Source: Stutzerimonas decontaminans (lineage in GTDB: Bacteria > Pseudomonadota > Gammaproteobacteria > Pseudomonadales > Pseudomonadaceae). Taken from it: a stretch of DNA of 64,000 nt. A model generated the notes under the pieces. The model saw nothing but the letters and a program-made list of their open reading frames with translations. It made no database searches and was not told the origin of the DNA. Below, piece by piece: positions 34,263 through 40,934 of this stretch. Within the stretch, counting starts at the first letter, position 1, and every line of letters starts with the position of its first letter. The stretch is from contig NZ_CP007509.1 in NCBI RefSeq assembly GCF_000661915.1, positions 806,001 to 870,000 of the forward strand. The letters are read 5' to 3'. Made by a program: the position numbers and the translations under genes.

Positions 34263-34958
34263 TCAGGCAGCCGCTTCGAGATAGGCCGAGAGACTGTGCT
34301 GGTCGAGGATTTCGATGCGCCGACGCTGCACTGCGATCAGCCCTGCGTCGGTCAGGCGATGCAGGATGCGTGACAGGGTTTCCGGCTGGATGCCCAGCTG
34401 TGAGGCGATCAGGCGCTTGGGCAGGTCCAGATCGATCACGCCGCTGCGTGTCGCCTGCAACTCCTGAAACAGGTAGCGCACGACGCGCTGGCAGACATTC
34501 GACGAGGTCAGGTTGTCGATCTGGTGCAGCCGCTGGTCCAGCCGGTCGCTCAGGCTGCTGAGCAGCTGCATGCACAGTTGCGGCTGGGTTTCCAGCAAGC
34601 GCAGGTAGTGGCTGTTCTGCACGTTGAGCACCAGGCTTTCCTTGAGCGTGGTGGCGCTCAGCGGATGCTCGGGGAGCTTGTTGAACAGCAACGCCTCGGC
34701 GAAGGCTTCACCGGGGCGGACCACCTCGATGACCTTTTCCTGGCCGTCGCAAGTGATCCGGTGCAGCTTCACCTGGCCGTTGATCAGCACGTGAAAATGT
34801 TCAGCCGCATCACCCTGATGGAACAGCGTGCAGCCGGCGGGCAAACGCTTGACCGTGGTATGTGCCGCGATGTCCTGCAGAGCCCCTTCTGCCAGCCCAC
34901 TGAACAGATGATGACGACGCAAGGTGTTGAGCACTGCGGAGCCCGTCAGCATGGCCAT
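34263..34958 (-). CDS. CRP/FNR-family regulator, DNR type (DnrE-like by position)
   Basis: A 231-residue paralogue of the regulator at 32748, with the same layout: sensor domain (1-115), dimer helix and a helix-turn-helix PKRLIASQLGIQPETLSRILHRLTDAGLI ending in RRRIEILDQHSLSAYLEAAA. No Cys cluster at the N-terminus. It should bind FNR-type boxes such as those before narK and the P-box protein gene. Its own upstream region has a 7-2-7 NarL-type palindrome at 35023 and no FNR box, suggesting nitrate induction through NarXL. I recall the P. stutzeri gene next to narXL being called dnrE, hence the tentative label. Confidence 0.87.
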   Translation of the reverse strand: MAMLTGSAVLNTLRRHHLFSGLAEGALQDIAAHTTVKRLPAGCTLFHQGDAAEHFHVLINGQVKLHRITCDGQEKVIEVVRPGEAFAEALLFNKLPEHPLSATTLKESLVLNVQNSHYLRLLETQPQLCMQLLSSLSDRLDQRLHQIDNLTSSNVCQRVVRYLFQELQATRSGVIDLDLPKRLIASQLGIQPETLSRILHRLTDAGLIAVQRRRIEILDQHSLSAYLEAAA

Positions 34959-35022
34959 CCCCTTCCTTTTGATGGGGGCATGCTAGGTTGCACGGTGCCT
35001 CTATCCCATTTCTCCTAAGCCA

Positions 35023-35038
35023 TACCTCTTTATGGGCA
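35023..35038 (-). promoter_or_regulatory. NarL-type 7-2-7 site upstream of the second DNR-type regulator
   Basis: TACCTCT-TT-ATGGGCA: the left heptamer matches TACYYMT fully and the right one matches its inverted form AKRRGTA at six of seven bases, with the two-base spacer of NarL/NarP palindromes. It lies about 65-80 bases before the start codon at 34958. Confidence 0.55.
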
Positions 35039-35054
35039 GGGGGGGTAGTCGCAC

Positions 35055-35840
35055 TCAGCGCGCACTGCCGGCGAGGCGTTCGTAATCCAGCGTCAGTTGC
35101 TCGATCCTGCGCAGCAGCGAGTCGCTGGTAGTGACGATTACCGTCGGTACGTAGCGTGAATCCTCCGCCAGGCTGAAACCGGCACGGGCGAAGCGCCACT
35201 GGGCGGCGATCTGTTCGAGCTGGTGGTTGATCGTTTCGCTGTTCTGCGGTGCCTTGTTCAGCTCCTCCAGGCCGCGCTCGAATTCCGCGACGGCGGCGTT
35301 GAAGTCCTCCCGCAGACGCTGCTCCGGCAGCTTCCAGCTCATGGCCAGGTAGAGCATGGCGATGCGCTGGGTGAGCATGCGCTGCCGTCCGCTGCGGTTC
35401 ACCAGTCGCGCCGCCTGGTTGCCACTGTGGCGTTCGATCTCCTGAACCAGGGCTTCGCTCTGGGCGAGAAAACGCTCGGCAAGGCGCAGCAGTTCGGCGG
35501 ACTGCTCGCGATCCGGGCGGGTGAGCGCCAGTTGGCGGTACTGGCTCCAGGTCTGGGCGGCCTCGCCGAGTGCCTTGCGGATACCGTCATTCGGCGCATA
35601 GGCATCCAGCAGCTGAGCGTTTTCCTCGATGCTGGCGATGCTGCTGTCGAGCTGGCTGGCGGCGAGGTCGACACGAGTATCGGTGCCGATCATCAGGTAG
35701 TTCTTGGCGATGCGCTGGCTGAGCATGCGTTGCATGCCGGCACGGTTGACCGCCTCGGCGTCGCTAATGGCGGCCTGGCAGGAAAGGCTGCCGGCGAGCA
35801 GGCCGAGCAGCAGTGAGGCAGGTAGCAGGATCTTGAACAT
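35055..35840 (-). CDS. Secreted PilJ-N-like protein with two NarX-type P-box motifs
   Basis: A 261-residue protein with a signal peptide (1-24, SCQA cleavage) and no membrane helix afterwards. The mature protein is helical and internally duplicated: VNRAGMQRMLSQRIAKNYL (31-49) and VNRSGRQRMLTQRIAMLYL (148-166). Each resembles the nitrate-binding P-box of NarX-type sensors (INQAGSLRMQAYRLAFT in the NarX at 38577) and the PilJ/type IV chemotaxis transducer N-terminal domain. It lies between narL and a DNR-type regulator, with its own FNR/DNR box. A periplasmic nitrate/nitrite-binding role is my inference; no catalytic residues are seen. Confidence 0.8.
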   Translation of the reverse strand: MFKILLPASLLLGLLAGSLSCQAAISDAEAVNRAGMQRMLSQRIAKNYLMIGTDTRVDLAASQLDSSIASIEENAQLLDAYAPNDGIRKALGEAAQTWSQYRQLALTRPDREQSAELLRLAERFLAQSEALVQEIERHSGNQAARLVNRSGRQRMLTQRIAMLYLAMSWKLPEQRLREDFNAAVAEFERGLEELNKAPQNSETINHQLEQIAAQWRFARAGFSLAEDSRYVPTVIVTTSDSLLRRIEQLTLDYERLAGSAR

Positions 35841-35903
35841 GGGCGCTCCTTACGTCCGGGCGGGGCGCGATGCTGACTGTGCAGTCAGCTCGGCGAGGAC
35901 GAG

Positions 35904-35909
35904 ACGATA
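35904..35909 (-). promoter_or_regulatory. Putative -10 element of the P-box protein gene
   Basis: On the minus strand TATCGT is centred 31 bases downstream of the FNR-box centre, close to the 32 bases expected when the box is at -41.5. It predicts a transcription start near 35897. Confidence 0.45.
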
Positions 35910-35930
35910 GAGCGCTTCACTGCGATGGCA

Positions 35931-35944
35931 TTGATGATCGTCAA
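35931..35944 (-). promoter_or_regulatory. FNR/DNR box upstream of the P-box protein gene
   Basis: On the minus strand TTGACGATCATCAA, a match to TTGAT-N4-ATCAA at nine of ten specified bases, lies about 90-105 bases before the start codon at 35840. narL ends beyond it, so the box most likely drives the P-box protein gene. Confidence 0.65.
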
Positions 35945-36014
35945 GGGCTTACCGCCGTTGCCGGGAGTTGGGGCTTGGCGCACAGAAACGCGGCAGCGGT
36001 CGGCGGCGGCGGGG

Positions 36015-36671
36015 TCAGCCTTTCGCCTCGTTTTCCAGTACCCAGACTGCCGCCTCGACCCGCGACCGTAGGCCGAGCTTATGCAGCAGGTTCTTTACGT
36101 GGACCTTGACCGTGCCCTCGGTGATGCCGAGCTTGCGCGCGATCATCTTGTTGCTCTGGCCCTTGGCGATCTGGCGCAGCACTTCTTTTTCGCGCTTGGT
36201 CAGGCTGGAGAATTGCACCTGTCCGGATGGCTTCGGGCGCACCCGGATCGCCTCGGCGAGCACCTGGGTCAGTTCCGGACTCAGGGCCATGCGCCCGGTG
36301 GCGGCAATGCGGATCTGCTCGATCAGCTGATCGGCGTCCATGTCCTTGAGCAGGTAGCCGTCGGCACCGTTGCGCAGGGCTTCGAGCACATGGCTCTGTT
36401 CGTCGGACACGGTGAACATGACGATGCGTGCGTCGATATCGGCATCGCGCATGCGCCGGGTGGTCTCCAGGCCATCGATGCCCGGCATGTTGAGATCCAT
36501 GAGGATCAGGTCGGGTTCGATCTGCAGCGCCAGGCTGATGGCGTCTTCGCCGTTACCGGCCTCGCCGATCAGCTCGAGGTCGTCTTCCAGCTCCAGCAGG
36601 TCACGCAGACCCCGACGCATCATGGGATGGTCGTCGACCAGCAGGATTCGGGTGGTTGTCCCTTCGTTCAT
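36015..36671 (-). CDS. narL: Nitrate/nitrite response regulator NarL
   Basis: A 218-residue response regulator. The receiver domain has DD at 13-14, the phosphoacceptor Asp59 in LILMDLNMPGIDG, and the conserved Thr and Lys region. The C-terminal LuxR-type helix-turn-helix runs LTKREKEVLRQIAKGQSNKMIARKLGITEGTVKVHVKNLLHKL. It should bind TACYYMT heptamers such as those found before narK and the second DNR gene. ATG 36671 has CAGGAG upstream; the gene begins 71 bases before the end of narX in another frame. Confidence 0.96.
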   Translation of the reverse strand: MNEGTTTRILLVDDHPMMRRGLRDLLELEDDLELIGEAGNGEDAISLALQIEPDLILMDLNMPGIDGLETTRRMRDADIDARIVMFTVSDEQSHVLEALRNGADGYLLKDMDADQLIEQIRIAATGRMALSPELTQVLAEAIRVRPKPSGQVQFSSLTKREKEVLRQIAKGQSNKMIARKLGITEGTVKVHVKNLLHKLGLRSRVEAAVWVLENEAKG

Positions 36672-38577
36672 GCGTGACAGGCTCCTGTATCAGGGGAATG
36701 TGGCGATAGGCGGGCGGGAAGCGGAGATGGACGGAGGTACCGCCGCCCGGTCGCAATCCGATGCTGATGCTGCCATTCAGGCTGTTGGCGCGTTCGCGCA
36801 GGATGATCAGGCCGTAGTGGCCGGCGCGCTGTTCCTCGGCACTGATGCCGATGCCGTCGTCCTCGATCTTCACATGGATGGTACCGATCTCGTCCTGGGT
36901 CAGCTTCAGCCAGCAGTGATCGGCCTCGGCATGCTTGACCACGTTGCTCAGGGCTTCACGGATGATCTGCAGGCAATGCACCTCCTCGTTGGGGGTGAGC
37001 GGGCAGTGGTCCAGGCGAAAGTCGTTCTCGATGTGCAGGCCGGAGTTGGCGCTGAACTCCTCGACGGTTGCCAGCAGGGCCGGTTTCAGCCCCGGCTCGT
37101 TGACCTTGATGCGGAAGGTGGTGAGCAGCTCGCGCAACTGGCGATATGCCGAATTCAGGCCGCGGTCGATTTGCTGCACGCTGTCGTCCAGCTGCGCCTG
37201 ACTGCTTTCCTTCTGCATCAACCGCTTGAGGCGTGCCAGCTGCAGCTTCTGCGCCGACAGCGCCTGGGCCAGTGAATCGTGCAGCTCGCGGGCGATCACC
37301 GCCCGCTCCTCCATCAGCGCCAGACGCGCCTGCTTCTGGCCCAGCTGCGCCAGGCTCAGCGACGCGGCGAAGAGGTCGGCGAGCGTGGTCAGCAGCAGCT
37401 GCTGCCAGGACTCCAGCGACTCGCCGGCCGGATGCGCGACGCGCAGCGAGCCGAGATCGTCCTGCCCGGAGCGCAGCTCGAAAGTGACCAGCTCTTCACC
37501 GCTGGGCAGCAGCCCGCTCTGGTTGACTGGGCACACCTCGCACTGCGGCAGCTTGCAGTACTCCGGCGGTTGCAGGTCGTTCGAGGTCATCGCGGTGTGG
37601 CTGCCGGTCTCGGCGGTGCGGTTCAGGCACAGCGAGATCGGGCCGGTGCCGAGGATCTGCTGCACCTTCGCCAGCAGCGAGCCCATCATCTGTGACGGGT
37701 CATCCGGCTGGCTGTAGAGCATTCGCGCGCTGTTGAACAGCAGTTGCAGGGTGGCGTTGCTGCGGGTGAGGGCAGCGGTCTTGTCGTCGACCTTCTGCTC
37801 CATTTCAGCGTAAAGCCCGGCCAGCTCCTGGCTCATCTGATTCAGCGTGCGGGCCAGCAGGCTCAGCTCGGTGTCGCCGGGTATCTGCACCTGGCCGCTG
37901 AAGTCGCCCTTGCCGATATCGCGGGCCATCTTGGTCAGGCTGCGCAGCGGCGTGGCCAGGTTGTTGTGCAGCCCGTAGACCAGCACGAAGGCGATCAGCA
38001 CGATGATGAACAGGGTGCCGGCCTGCAGCGCGCGGATGACGCCAAGCTTGCCCTCGGATGCTTCCTGCAGGGTGCGCACGAAGACGTCCAACTCGCTGAC
38101 GAATTCCGGAGCTTCGCGGCGGTAATCATCGACCAGTGCCGGTTGCCTATCCAGCAGGGGACGCATGCGCTCTTCCCAGTGCTGCAGCACGCCCGCATGC
38201 AGGCCCGGCAGGGCAGAGCTGCCGTGACGATGCAGGGCCGAACGCAACGACGCCGAGCGCAGCGTGCTCTCGAGGGTTTCGATCCGCTCGGCGAGCAACG
38301 TCTGCGGCCCGTGTTCGGCAGTGAATGCCAGCCGGTAGGCCTGCATTCGCAAGCTACCGGCCTGATTGATCGCCTCGGCATCGCCTTCCAGTGCATCGGC
38401 CAGGTAAAGGCTTGCAAGCATGCTGATCAGCGAGAAGCCGATGATCACGACGAACGCTACCAGCGTGTTGAACACGATCGAGTGGCGGGTGGAGAGCTGA
38501 TCGCTATCGGATTGAGGCATGGGCGGCTCGTCGGTCGGCGGTGCCTCATTCTGCGCCTTGTGGCATTCGCTTGCCAT
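36601..38577 (-). CDS. narX: Nitrate/nitrite sensor histidine kinase NarX
   Basis: A 658-residue membrane kinase. A first membrane helix (about 34-58) is followed by the periplasmic domain with the P-box INQAGSLRMQAYRLAFT (70-86), a second helix (about 197-215), HAMP, and a central module with the cysteine cluster CKLPQCEVC. The HPK7-type H-box ARELHDSLAQALS holds phospho-accepting His433 and is followed by the GHKL ATPase with NVVKHAEADH and DDGIGI. The start could also be the ATG at 38520, nearer the first helix. It overlaps narL by 71 bases. Its promoter region is shared with the divergent narK. Confidence 0.95.
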   Translation of the reverse strand: MASECHKAQNEAPPTDEPPMPQSDSDQLSTRHSIVFNTLVAFVVIIGFSLISMLASLYLADALEGDAEAINQAGSLRMQAYRLAFTAEHGPQTLLAERIETLESTLRSASLRSALHRHGSSALPGLHAGVLQHWEERMRPLLDRQPALVDDYRREAPEFVSELDVFVRTLQEASEGKLGVIRALQAGTLFIIVLIAFVLVYGLHNNLATPLRSLTKMARDIGKGDFSGQVQIPGDTELSLLARTLNQMSQELAGLYAEMEQKVDDKTAALTRSNATLQLLFNSARMLYSQPDDPSQMMGSLLAKVQQILGTGPISLCLNRTAETGSHTAMTSNDLQPPEYCKLPQCEVCPVNQSGLLPSGEELVTFELRSGQDDLGSLRVAHPAGESLESWQQLLLTTLADLFAASLSLAQLGQKQARLALMEERAVIARELHDSLAQALSAQKLQLARLKRLMQKESSQAQLDDSVQQIDRGLNSAYRQLRELLTTFRIKVNEPGLKPALLATVEEFSANSGLHIENDFRLDHCPLTPNEEVHCLQIIREALSNVVKHAEADHCWLKLTQDEIGTIHVKIEDDGIGISAEEQRAGHYGLIILRERANSLNGSISIGLRPGGGTSVHLRFPPAYRHIPLIQEPVTHERRDNHPNPAGRRPSHDASGSA

Positions 38578-38646
38578 GGTGAGGGGGGTACTCCCAATGC
38601 TTTTGGGGCTATGTCTGGTCGGCTGACGTGTAGTGTTGTCAGTTCT

Positions 38647-38659
38647 TAAGTTATTGATA
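38647..38659 (-). promoter_or_regulatory. IHF consensus site between narX and narK
   Basis: On the minus strand TATCAATAACTTA matches WATCAANNNNTTR at every position. It lies about 90 bases upstream of the FNR box, as IHF does in the E. coli narG promoter, where it bends DNA so that distal NarL can act. Confidence 0.6.
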
Positions 38660-38663
38660 AGTA
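38657..38663 (-). promoter_or_regulatory. NarL heptamer (distal)
   Basis: On the minus strand TACTTAT fits TACYYMT exactly. It overlaps the edge of the IHF site. Confidence 0.45.
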
Positions 38664-38688
38664 GAGTTTTTTATTGAGTAAACCGGAA

Positions 38689-38704
38689 TAGCCCGAAAGA
38701 GGTA
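38689..38704 (-). promoter_or_regulatory. NarL heptamer with partial second half
   Basis: On the minus strand TACCTCTTTCGGGCTA: the first seven bases match TACYYMT fully. The sequence shares TACCTCTTT and GGGC with the site before the DNR-type gene at 34958, at nearly the same spacing. Confidence 0.5.
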
Positions 38705-38741
38705 GAAAGGCACCCCAAAGCAAATTGCCACCGGTCGTGTA

Positions 38742-38755
38742 TTGATCTGAGTCAA
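38742..38755 (+). promoter_or_regulatory. FNR/DNR box of the narK-narGHJI promoter
   Basis: TTGATCTGAGTCAA matches TTGAT-N4-ATCAA at nine of ten bases. Placed at -41.5 it predicts a transcription start near 38790, about 55 bases before narK. No comparable box is seen before narG, so this is probably the main anaerobic promoter for the whole nar operon. Confidence 0.75.
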
Positions 38756-38844
38756 ATTCGGGACGGTCCCCTCCGCTTAGCGTGCGAGCCATTCCTGATC
38801 CCGCTGCCTTTGCAAGCAGGGTCCTGGCGCCAAGAGGATCGACC

Positions 38845-40446
38845 ATGAGCAATATCGAAAAGTGGGACGTGGAGGACCAGACGTTCTGGGACACCACCGG
38901 CAAGCGGATCGCCAATCGCAATCTCTGGATATCCATCCCGAGTCTGCTGATGGGCTTCGCCATCTGGCTGATGTGGGGCATCGTCACGGTGCAGATGCTC
39001 AACCTGGGCTTTCCCTTCGAGCCCGCTGAGCTGTTCACCCTGACCGCCATCGCCGGCCTCACGGGCGCCACGCTGCGCATTCCGGCGTCGTTCATGATCC
39101 GCATCGCCGGCGGACGTAACACCATCTTCCTGACCACCGCACTGCTGATGATCCCGGCCGCGGGTGCCGGTCTCGCCTTGCAGAGCCAGGACACGCCGCT
39201 GTGGGTCTTCCAGCTGCTGGCTTTCCTCTCCGGCATCGGCGGCGGCAACTTCGCCTGCTCCATGAGCAACATCAGCACCTTCTTTCCGAAGAATCAGCAG
39301 GGCTTGGCTCTAGGCCTGAACGCCGGCCTGGGCAACTTCGGCGTCACCACCATGCAGATCCTGATCCCGCTGGTGATGACCGCCGGCGTGTTCGGCGCCG
39401 TGGCCGGAGCGCCGATGGAACTGCTCAAGGACAGCGGTACGCTGATCGGCAAGATTCCCGCCGGCACCGACACCTGGATTCAAAACGCCGGTTGGGTATG
39501 GCTGTTGTTCCTGATTCCGCTGGCCTTCGCCGGTTGGAAGGGCATGAACAACCTGCTGGTGATTTCGCCGACTCCGGGTTACCCGCTGAACGCCTTCGGC
39601 AAGATCCTTGGCCTCTACGCCGTGGCCTTCGTTGCCGCTGCGGTCGGGCTGTACCTCTACCTGCCGGCGCCCATCGGCCTGGGCGTGCTGAACATGTGGG
39701 GCGTGATGCTGCTCACCATCGGCCTGACCCTCGGCATGCTGCGCATGCTGCCAGGTAGCATCAAGCCAAACATCAAGCGCCAGTTCACCATCTTCCGGGA
39801 CAAGCACACCTGGTCGATGAGCATCCTCTACATCCTGACCTTCGGCTCCTTCATCGGCTTCTCCATGGCGCTGCCGCTGTCGATCACGGTGATCTTCGGC
39901 TTCATGAACGAGGTCGGCGCCGATGGCGTGGTGACTCGTGTCGCCAATCAGAATGCGCCGAGCGCCCTGACATACGCCTGGATCGGCCCCTTCGTCGGTG
40001 CCCTGATCCGTCCGCTGGGCGGCTGGATCTCCGACAAGGTCGGCGGCTCCATCGTCACCCAGGTGATCTCGGTGGTCATGGTCGGCGCCTCGGTCGCGGC
40101 CGGCTATGTGATGCATCAGGCCTACGCTTCGGCCCAGCCTGAAGAGTTCTTCTTCCTGTTCTTGGTGCTGTTCCTGGTGCTGTTCGCCGCCAGCGGCATC
40201 GGCAACGGCTCCACCTTCCGCACCATCGGCGTGATCTACGACCGCGAGAAGGCCGGTCCGGTACTCGGCTGGACTTCCGCTGTCGCCGCCTACGGCTCCT
40301 TCGTCGCCCCGATCGTGATCGGCGAGCAGGTCAAGGCCGGCACCCCCGAGGTGGCCATGTACGGCTTCGCGGTGTTCTACGCGCTGTGCCTGGTCCTCAA
40401 CTGGTGGTTCTACCTACGCCCCAACGCCTACGTGAAGAACCCCTGA
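38845..40446 (+). CDS. narK: Nitrate/nitrite transporter NarK, E. coli NarK-like (type II)
   Basis: A 533-residue major facilitator protein with about 12 membrane helices. The N-terminal DQTFWDTTGKRIANRNLWISIPSLLMGF is that of E. coli NarK, and LALGLNAGLGNFGVTTMQ and AASGIGNGSTFRTIGVIYDRE are the two nitrate signature regions. This type exchanges nitrate for nitrite. ATG 38845 follows AGAGGATCG; the frame is open to 38782 without family sequence. First gene after the FNR-dependent promoter, followed 15 bases later by a universal stress protein gene. Confidence 0.95.
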   Translation: MSNIEKWDVEDQTFWDTTGKRIANRNLWISIPSLLMGFAIWLMWGIVTVQMLNLGFPFEPAELFTLTAIAGLTGATLRIPASFMIRIAGGRNTIFLTTALLMIPAAGAGLALQSQDTPLWVFQLLAFLSGIGGGNFACSMSNISTFFPKNQQGLALGLNAGLGNFGVTTMQILIPLVMTAGVFGAVAGAPMELLKDSGTLIGKIPAGTDTWIQNAGWVWLLFLIPLAFAGWKGMNNLLVISPTPGYPLNAFGKILGLYAVAFVAAAVGLYLYLPAPIGLGVLNMWGVMLLTIGLTLGMLRMLPGSIKPNIKRQFTIFRDKHTWSMSILYILTFGSFIGFSMALPLSITVIFGFMNEVGADGVVTRVANQNAPSALTYAWIGPFVGALIRPLGGWISDKVGGSIVTQVISVVMVGASVAAGYVMHQAYASAQPEEFFFLFLVLFLVLFAASGIGNGSTFRTIGVIYDREKAGPVLGWTSAVAAYGSFVAPIVIGEQVKAGTPEVAMYGFAVFYALCLVLNWWFYLRPNAYVKNP

Positions 40447-40461
40447 GTCTGGAGTGCCGCC

Positions 40462-40920
40462 ATGAAGATCATGATTGCCTACGACAACTCGCGTAACGCC
40501 AGGAAAGCCCTGGACGCCACCCTCGACATGTTCGGCCCGCTCAAGCCGCTGATCATGCTCATCGGCGTGGTGGAAGAAACCCGCGACACCAGCGATTCAG
40601 CCGTCGAGCTCTACGAGCGCGAGCGCAACGAGTTCCGCGGTTTCCTGCAGGAGGCGGCTGACAAGGTCAGCGCCTTCGGCCTGGATGCCGACGTGATCCT
40701 CGCCGAAGGCGACGCCCGCAAGATGATTCTCAAAGCAGCCGAGCACAAGAAGCCCGACCTGCTGGTGATTGCGCGGCATTCCAACGAACCGGACGGCGGC
40801 TTCATTTCCCGCTCGCTGAATCTGTTGGTCGACGAGCTCGACTACATGACCTTCGGCAGCGTCAGCGCATTCCTGGCCCGCCGGGCGCCTTGCCCGGTCC
40901 TGATCCAAGCCTGCCCCTGA
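40462..40920 (+). CDS. Universal stress protein (UspA family) within the nar operon
   Basis: A 152-residue UspA-like protein: MKIMIAYDNSRNARKALD at the N-terminus, VILAEGDARKMILKAAEHKKPDLLVIARHS in the middle and FGSVSAFLARRAPCPVLI at the end, an ATP-binding type ending. It sits between the two transporter genes with gaps of 15 and 14 bases, so it is co-transcribed with them. Some Pseudomonas Usp proteins support survival without oxygen; a link to nitrate transport or ATP sensing is inference. Confidence 0.92.
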   Translation: MKIMIAYDNSRNARKALDATLDMFGPLKPLIMLIGVVEETRDTSDSAVELYERERNEFRGFLQEAADKVSAFGLDADVILAEGDARKMILKAAEHKKPDLLVIARHSNEPDGGFISRSLNLLVDELDYMTFGSVSAFLARRAPCPVLIQACP

Positions 40921-40934
40921 GTGAGGAGCTCAAC

